A stretch of 46,643 nt of DNA from positions 1 to 46,643 of the forward strand of contig CAJSZV010000033.1 of assembly GCA_910574345.1 (NCBI GenBank), written 5' to 3'. Made by a program: the position numbers and the translations under genes. The notes under the pieces are model-generated. The model saw nothing but the letters and a program-made list of their open reading frames with translations. It made no database searches and was not told the origin of the DNA. The stretch is from Clostridiaceae bacterium (lineage in GTDB: Bacteria > Bacillota > Clostridia > Lachnospirales > Lachnospiraceae). Below are positions 41,985 to 46,643 of the stretch, piece after piece (within the stretch, counting starts at the first letter, position 1; each line of letters begins with the position of its first letter).

Positions 41985-43550
41985 TTATGCTCCCCTTCTT
42001 TTCCCTGGTTCCGTTTCTTTTTCCGCAGTTACACAAGACAGATTCCCTCTGTCTGCAGCGTGAACGTGAAAATCTTCCATTACCTGGTACTGATCCATAA
42101 AATAAAATTCCAATTCCACCCGTTTTCCCTCATAAACCCATATCCGTTTCACAAGGCTTACCAAAGTATGGCGGTCAATGTCTTTCAGCTTAAGGGAATC
42201 CCGGAACGCCGCAAGCCTGCTGGCTGAAAGAACTCCTGACTGAAACATTTCCCTAACAAGCTCTTCCTGCTTTTTTTCCGCTTCTGCAAGGCTCTCTGCC
42301 TTTCGCCCAAACTGTTCATGAAGCCGTTCAAACTCTTCCTGGGTAATGACTCCCAGACGCAGGTTCTCCTGCAGTCCAAGACAAAGGCTGTCGTACTTAT
42401 CCTGTTCCTTTTTCACCCTTACAATCTCTTTGTTGCAGCTTAATATGGCCTGAAGATTGGTCTCACATTCCCTGGCCTGCTCCCAAAGCTGTTCCTGCTT
42501 TAAAAAGTCATTGGCATATCGGCGTATGGCTGTTCCAATCAATTCCTTCAGAACATTCTCTTCTATGCTGTGGCGGCTGCACCCTTCCCCTCTGTTCTTC
42601 GTGGAACAAATATAATAGATCTTGCTGGTTCCTTTATACCGGTTCACCCTCCTCACCATCTGCTCTTTACAGTCTCCGCAGAATAAAAGACCCATAAAAG
42701 GACTGACTTCTCCGCTCTTCGGGCTTACACGCCCGTCTGCTTTCAACAGGTTCTGCACAATCTCGAAATCACCAGCAGAAATAATCGGTTCATGGGTATT
42801 TTCCACACGCACCCATTCCTCTTTGGGTTTTTTCACACATTTCTTTACTTTATAATTGATTTTCTCCGTCTTTCCCTGTATCATGTGACCAAGATAAATC
42901 TCGTTCACCAAAATTCGCTTAACTGCAACGCTTCCCCATTTAGAATCCCTTCCTCTGGAAAAACCTCCATGGTAATTTAAGCCAAGAGATTTTTTATATT
43001 CTTTCGGTGATAGAATATGAAGCTCATTTAATTTTTCGGCAATGGCAGAAGCCGCCAGCCCTTCAATCTTCCACGCAAAAATCCGGCGGACTACCTCTGC
43101 TGCGTAATCATCGATTACCAGCTTATTTTTATCTTCCGCAGACTTCATATATCCATATACAGCAAACGGGGCAAGGCACTCCCCGCTTTTTCGTTTTACC
43201 GCAAACTGGCTTTTCACTTTCATGGAAATGTCACGGCAATAAGAATCATTTATGAAATTTTTTACCGGAAGTACAATATTCCTCTCCCCTGTGTCAGCCG
43301 AAAAGCTGTCATAATGGTCGGTAAGAGCAATAAAGCGTACTCCAAGAGCCGGGAATACCCGTTCCAGATATTTCCCAGTCTCAATATAATCCCGTCCAAA
43401 ACGAGACAGGTCCTTAACGATCACGCAATTAACCCTGCCTCCATTGACATCTTCCATCATTCTCTCAAATTCCGGGCGCTGAAAAGCTGACGTTAGATAA
43501 CGATACTTTTGAAAACACTGGAAAATCAAGGTTTTTCGAGCGACGGACAA
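41985..43550 (-). CDS. Large serine recombinase 3, N-terminally truncated
   Basis: The 521-codon frame keeps V-I-V-K-D-L-S-R-F-G-R-D-Y, the recombinase domain, a zinc ribbon (L-F-C-G-D-C-K-E-Q-M) and the coiled coil. The first recognisable residues are F-Q-R-P-E-F-E-R-M-M, normally preceded by about 60 residues with the catalytic Ser (Y-x-R-x-S). These are absent; the upstream codons are unrelated and end at the start of the conjugative element near 43500. It is therefore probably inactive, or acts only as an accessory protein. It is likely a broken gene whose 5' part was displaced by an insertion. Confidence 0.85.
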   Translation of the reverse strand: MSVARKTLIFQCFQKYRYLTSAFQRPEFERMMEDVNGGRVNCVIVKDLSRFGRDYIETGKYLERVFPALGVRFIALTDHYDSFSADTGERNIVLPVKNFINDSYCRDISMKVKSQFAVKRKSGECLAPFAVYGYMKSAEDKNKLVIDDYAAEVVRRIFAWKIEGLAASAIAEKLNELHILSPKEYKKSLGLNYHGGFSRGRDSKWGSVAVKRILVNEIYLGHMIQGKTEKINYKVKKCVKKPKEEWVRVENTHEPIISAGDFEIVQNLLKADGRVSPKSGEVSPFMGLLFCGDCKEQMVRRVNRYKGTSKIYYICSTKNRGEGCSRHSIEENVLKELIGTAIRRYANDFLKQEQLWEQARECETNLQAILSCNKEIVRVKKEQDKYDSLCLGLQENLRLGVITQEEFERLHEQFGRKAESLAEAEKKQEELVREMFQSGVLSASRLAAFRDSLKLKDIDRHTLVSLVKRIWVYEGKRVELEFYFMDQYQVMEDFHVHAADRGNLSCVTAEKETEPGKRRGA

Positions 43551-43584
43551 GCAGGGTATTGTACTAAAAACTGAATACGACGCA

Positions 43585-43632
43585 GAAGCGGCGTTTCTTA
43601 CTCTCTACATGGGAGAACAGGAACGCCGCTTT
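43585..43632 (+). terminator. Terminator at the left of the conjugative element
   Basis: AAGCGGCGTTT (about 43585-43595) pairs with AACGCCGCTT (about 43622-43631), followed by TTTTT. It lies upstream of the RepA-like gene and would stop rightward readthrough from the junction. No complete plus-strand gene precedes it in this window. Confidence 0.7.
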
Positions 43633-43641
43633 TTTATGCCC

Positions 43642-43759
43642 TTTGTTACGCAGTAGGGGCAGAAAAAGCCTTGCTACAAGCGATTTTGCGGGCGCGTATC
43701 TGGCGCGGCAAGGGATTTATACCTTATCCCCCGAAACCGCGCTTCTACTGCGTAACAAA
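43642..43759. repeat. 14-bp inverted repeat upstream of the RepA-like gene
   Basis: TTTGTTACGCAGTA (43642-43655) is matched perfectly by TACTGCGTAACAAA (43746-43759), around a 90-base GC-rich spacer. It directly precedes the ribosome site of the RepA-like gene. It could be an operator, an origin feature, or an RNA hairpin controlling that gene. Confidence 0.65.
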
Positions 43760-43784
43760 TCCACAGCAAAAGGAGTGATTTACT

Positions 43785-44768
43785 ATGGCAGTTTTCAGAG
43801 TGGAACGGAACAAGGGCTACACCGTAATGAGCAACCACCACCTACGCAACAAGGAGCTTTCCTTAAAGGCAAAAGGGCTGTTGTCGCAAATGCTGTCACT
43901 CCCCGAAGATTGGGACTACACCTTGAAAGGCTTATCCCTTATCAACCGGGAGAAGATAGACGCTATCCGCGAAGCCATTAAGGAGCTTGAACGCGCCGGG
44001 TATATCGTTCGGTCAAGGGAGCGCGACGAGAAAGGACGCTTGCGGGGCGCGGACTATGTGATATTCGAGCAGCCGCAGCCGCCTACGCCGGATTTACCTA
44101 CATTGGAAAATCCAACATTGGATAATCCAACGCAGGAAAAACCAACATTGGAAAAACCTACGTTGGAAAATCCAACGCAATTAAATAAAGATATACAAAG
44201 AACTGACTTACCAAAAAAAGAAAAATCAAATACAGATTTATCAAGTACCCATTCCATTCCTATCCTTTCCCCTAACCCCTCTCCTTGCAGAGAAGCGGCT
44301 ACGCCGCCGGAACGGAAAGGAACGGAAGCGGCAGCACAGAGCGCAGTTGATATATACCGGGAAATCATCAAGGACAATATCGACTACCACATTCTCAAAC
44401 AGGACATGAAGTTTGACGGGGACAGGCTGGACGAGATTGTAGACCTCATGCTTGAAACCGTATGCACCGCCAGAAAGCGGGTACGGATTGCGGGGGACGA
44501 CTACCCGGCAGAGCTTGTGAAATCTAAGTTTATGAAACTGGACGGCGAGCATATCCGCTTTGTGCTTGACTGTATGCGGGAGAACACAACGAAAATCCGC
44601 AACATCAAGCAATATCTGAAAGCAGCCCTTTTCAACGCCCCGTCCACTATCGGCAATTATTACACTTCCCTTGTCGCCCATGACATGGCAAGCGGCGCAC
44701 TGTCACCGAAGAAGCCGCAGTACGGCGACCCGGACTATTATTCATTCAAACCGGGCGAAAGCCTGTAA
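43785..44768 (+). CDS. RepA-like winged-helix protein of a Tn1549-type element
   Basis: The 327-residue protein has an N-terminal winged-helix replication-initiator-like domain (about 1-90: Y-T-V-M-S-N-H-H-L-R-N and L-S-L-K-A-K-G-L-L-S). A repetitive linker of (N/K)-P-T-(L/Q)-E units follows (about 103-128, roughly seven copies in the DNA at 44093-44181), then a C-terminal domain (about 185-315) typical of conjugative-element proteins. It is the first gene of the rightward conjugation operon, with AAAAGGAG before the ATG. It probably allows autonomous replication of the excised circle. Confidence 0.85.
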   Translation: MAVFRVERNKGYTVMSNHHLRNKELSLKAKGLLSQMLSLPEDWDYTLKGLSLINREKIDAIREAIKELERAGYIVRSRERDEKGRLRGADYVIFEQPQPPTPDLPTLENPTLDNPTQEKPTLEKPTLENPTQLNKDIQRTDLPKKEKSNTDLSSTHSIPILSPNPSPCREAATPPERKGTEAAAQSAVDIYREIIKDNIDYHILKQDMKFDGDRLDEIVDLMLETVCTARKRVRIAGDDYPAELVKSKFMKLDGEHIRFVLDCMRENTTKIRNIKQYLKAALFNAPSTIGNYYTSLVAHDMASGALSPKKPQYGDPDYYSFKPGESL

Positions 44769-44791
44769 AACAACAAAAGGAGGATTTTATT

Positions 44792-45013
44792 ATGGCACAG
44801 AAAATGACAGGAGCATTGGTATTTGACGAGCGCACCGACCGTTACGACATTCGCTTTGACTTAAACAGCTACTACGGGGGCTTGCATTGCGGTGAGTGCT
44901 TTGACGTATTCGTGCGGGGCAAGTGGAAGCCGACCCGGATTGAGTACGGCGACAACTGGTATCTTGTGGGTATCAGAGCCGAGGACTTGAACGGGCTGCG
45001 GGTGCGTATCTGA
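44792..45013 (+). CDS. DUF5348-type small protein
   Basis: The 73-residue protein matches the short family recurrent in Tn1549-like elements between RepA and PcfB, with F-D-E-R-T-D-R-Y-D-I-R-F-D-L and G-D-N-W-Y-L-V-G. The function is unknown. AAAGGAGG lies before the ATG, and the gap to RepA is 23 bases. Confidence 0.8.
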   Translation: MAQKMTGALVFDERTDRYDIRFDLNSYYGGLHCGECFDVFVRGKWKPTRIEYGDNWYLVGIRAEDLNGLRVRI

Positions 45014-45054
45014 CCGCCGCCCCATAAAGAAACGCGAAAGGAGGACGCGAGGAA

Positions 45055-45531
45055 TTGCAGGACGAAGTAAACGAAAAGACCATAGCCCTTTACATCAAGA
45101 CCGGGAAGCTGACCGCCCAGACGCTCCAAAAGGCAATGAAAGCCATACTGTCAAAGGGCAAAAAGCAGCTTGCAAAACCGCCACAGGGAAAGCAGAGCTT
45201 AAAGCAGCTTATGAAGCAGAACGCGGGCGTTTCCAACATTGAGATTACCGAGGGCAATATCAAAGCCTTTGAGAGTACGGCGAAAAAGTACGGTATCGAC
45301 TTTGCGCTGAAAAAGGACGCAACGGAAAGCCCGCCCCGCTATCTGGTTTTTTTCAAGGGGCGGGACGCGGACGTGCTGACCGCAGCCTTTAAGGAGTTTT
45401 CCGCAAAGAAGCTGACACAGGAGAAAAAGCCCTCTATCCGAAAGCTGCTCTCTACGCTCAAAGAAGCCGCACAGGGCAAGAACGCGGAACGGGCAAAGGT
45501 CAAGAACAAGGACAGGGAGGTATCGCTATGA
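45055..45531 (+). CDS. PcfB-family conjugation protein
   Basis: The 158-residue PcfB/DUF3801-type protein has T-G-K-L-T-A-Q-T-L-Q-K-A, G-V-S-N-I-E-I-T-E-G-N-I-K-A-F and Y-G-I-D-F-A-L-K-K-D. PcfB-type proteins act with the coupling protein at the relaxosome. It uses a TTG start with AAAGGAGG upstream. Its stop overlaps the ATG of the coupling-protein gene by four bases (ATGA), indicating translational coupling. Confidence 0.85.
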   Translation: MQDEVNEKTIALYIKTGKLTAQTLQKAMKAILSKGKKQLAKPPQGKQSLKQLMKQNAGVSNIEITEGNIKAFESTAKKYGIDFALKKDATESPPRYLVFFKGRDADVLTAAFKEFSAKKLTQEKKPSIRKLLSTLKEAAQGKNAERAKVKNKDREVSL

Positions 45532-46577
45532 AGCCGGAAATCAAGAAGCTGCTTATCCTAAATCTCCCGTATCTGCTCTTTGTCTGGCTCTTTGATAAAG
45601 TGGGCGCGGCTGTCCGTCTATCCCCCGGCGCGGACGCAAGCGCAAAGCTGCTACATCTTGGGGACGGTTTTACCACCGCCTTTTCCAGTATCGCGCCGAG
45701 CTTCCACCCGGCAGACTTACTTATCGGCATTGCGGGGGCGGTCATTGTCCGGCTGATTATCTACACCAAAGGCAAGAACGCGAAGAAATACCGCCGCGGG
45801 ACAGAATACGGTTCGGCGCGTTGGGGCGGGGCTGACGACATAAAGCCGTACACAGACCCGGTATTTGAGAACAATATCCCCTTAACGCAGACGGAACGGC
45901 TCACCATGAACAGCCGCCCGAAGCAGCCGAAATACGCAAGAAACAAAAATATTCTTGTAATCGGCGGTTCCGGCAGCGGCAAGACCCGGTTCTTTGTGAA
46001 ACCGTCGCTCATGCAATGTACGTCAAAGGATTTTCCAACGTCGTATATCGTCACTGACCCGAAAGGAACACTGATTTTGGAAACCGGGAAAATGTTGCAG
46101 CGGTACAAATACCGTATCAAAGTGCTAAATACGATTAACTTCAAAAAATCCATGAAATACAATCCCTTTGCCTATCTGCGGAGCGAAAAGGACATTTTGA
46201 AATTAGTCAATACCATTATCGCCAACACCAAAGGCGACGGGGAAAAATCCGGCGAGGATTTCTGGGTGAAAGCGGAAAAGCTCTACTACACCGCACTAAT
46301 CGGCTATATCTGGTATGAAGCCCCAGAGGACGAGAAGAACTTCACGACGCTGCTTGAAATGATAAATGCGTCGGAAGCCCGCGAGGACGACGAGGATTTC
46401 CAGAACCCGGTTGACCTCATGTTTGAACGTCTGGAAGAAAAAGACCCGGAACATTTTGCAGTCAAGCAGTACAAAAAATACAAACTGGCGGCGGGCAAGA
46501 CCGCAAAAAGCATACTTATCTCATGCGGCGCGAGGTTAGCCCCATTCGACAGTGCAGCGACACGTTGTCGCATATAA
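45528..46577 (+). CDS. VirD4/TcpA-type coupling protein, interrupted
   Basis: This is the N-terminal half of the type IV coupling ATPase (full proteins about 600 residues). It has two N-terminal membrane segments (about 8-28 and 62-80), the family's G-S-A-R-W-G near 95, Walker A G-G-S-G-S-G-K-T (146-153), and later A-A-G-K-T-A-K-S-I-L-I-S-C-G-A-R-L. The family sequence stops at A-P-F-D (about residue 341). The last residues S-A-A-T-R-C-R-I come from other DNA. The break coincides with a probable group II intron starting at 46552, so splicing could restore the protein; the rest lies outside the window. Confidence 0.85.
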   Translation: MKPEIKKLLILNLPYLLFVWLFDKVGAAVRLSPGADASAKLLHLGDGFTTAFSSIAPSFHPADLLIGIAGAVIVRLIIYTKGKNAKKYRRGTEYGSARWGGADDIKPYTDPVFENNIPLTQTERLTMNSRPKQPKYARNKNILVIGGSGSGKTRFFVKPSLMQCTSKDFPTSYIVTDPKGTLILETGKMLQRYKYRIKVLNTINFKKSMKYNPFAYLRSEKDILKLVNTIIANTKGDGEKSGEDFWVKAEKLYYTALIGYIWYEAPEDEKNFTTLLEMINASEAREDDEDFQNPVDLMFERLEEKDPEHFAVKQYKKYKLAAGKTAKSILISCGARLAPFDSAATRCRI

Positions 46578-46643
46578 ACTTTGCGTAGGATTTTCCTGCA
46601 AAGAGGTAAAAGTGACGGAAAGGCAACAGCCTTTCTAACTGAT
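46552..46643 (+). mobile_element. 5' end of a probable group II intron
   Basis: The sequence from 46552 begins GTGCAGCG, close to the GTGYG start of group II introns. GCGACA-cgt-TGTCGC forms an immediate stem. The block CAGCCTTTCTAACTGA resembles the domain I segment CAGCCAACCTAACCGA of the lactococcal Ll.LtrB intron. The insertion lies inside the coupling-protein frame after A-P-F-D. Only 92 bases are visible, so the catalytic core and reverse transcriptase are beyond the edge. Confidence 0.65.

Noticed and set aside
43643-43981. 112-codon plus-strand frame starting TTG ahead of and overlapping the RepA-like gene
   Set aside because: It lacks a ribosome site, overlaps the strong RepA-like frame and runs through the inverted repeat; it is most likely a shadow.
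44093-44181. Iterons for replication initiation
   Set aside because: The roughly 15-bp repeats are in frame and encode a Pro/Thr-rich linker, so protein-level repetition explains them; iteron function is not excluded but is unsupported.

Overview
The window looks like a chromosome segment of a spore-forming gut Firmicute, most likely Lachnospiraceae / Clostridium cluster XIVa. The evidence is inferential: AGGAGG ribosome sites, consensus sigma-A promoters, a spoIIM-xerD-nudF cluster, ribonuclease Y, a Gram-positive SOS box on recA, several ABC importers without their own ATPase, and a Tn1549-like conjugative module. No rRNA, tRNA or CRISPR array was seen.

Layout. (1) 1-4156: an IS630-family element sits five codons inside a hemerythrin/response-regulator gene, followed by a Sel1-repeat protein. 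(2) 4178-8275 (minus): tartronate semialdehyde reductase, a DapA-family lyase/aldolase, glycerate kinase and an aldo-keto reductase, which resemble the lower half of a glucarate/galactarate or glycerate pathway. (3) 8432-8571: a large perfect-ended palindromic element. (4) 8597-18478: a peptide-use island. It has an oppBCDFA importer (minus), a divergent creatininase-family amidohydrolase and M42 peptidase (plus), and a PrpR-type regulator whose sigma-54 contact loop is missing. (5) 18490-26991: a pectin-oligosaccharide locus. The minus-strand operon runs substrate-binding lipoprotein, small unknown protein, two permeases, GH28, LacI regulator, apt. A divergent GH105 hydrolase faces it. Two matching LacI-type palindromes lie in the divergent promoter region. 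(6) 26997-34180: a second palindromic element, then housekeeping genes (xerD, spoIIM, nudF, a secreted cell-wall-binding protein, rny, recX, recA). (7) 34391-37369: a GH13 alpha-glucosidase divergent from an AraC regulator. (8) 37586-46643: a mobile region with an Rpn-family nuclease, three tandem large serine recombinases (the third lacks its catalytic N-terminus), and, abutting that truncation, the start of a Tn1549-like integrative conjugative element (RepA-like, DUF5348, PcfB, VirD4-type coupling protein). The coupling-protein gene is interrupted near the right edge by what looks like the 5' end of a group II intron.

How the parts work together. Regions 4 and 5 are self-contained catabolic units: import, intracellular cleavage, and a dedicated regulator. 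Regions 1 and 8 show repeated mobile-element insertion: IS630 into a signalling gene, a conjugative element apparently into a recombinase gene, and an intron into the conjugative element.

Limits: families were recognised by eye from motifs and context, with no database search. Hairpins and promoters were read from sequence and not computed.
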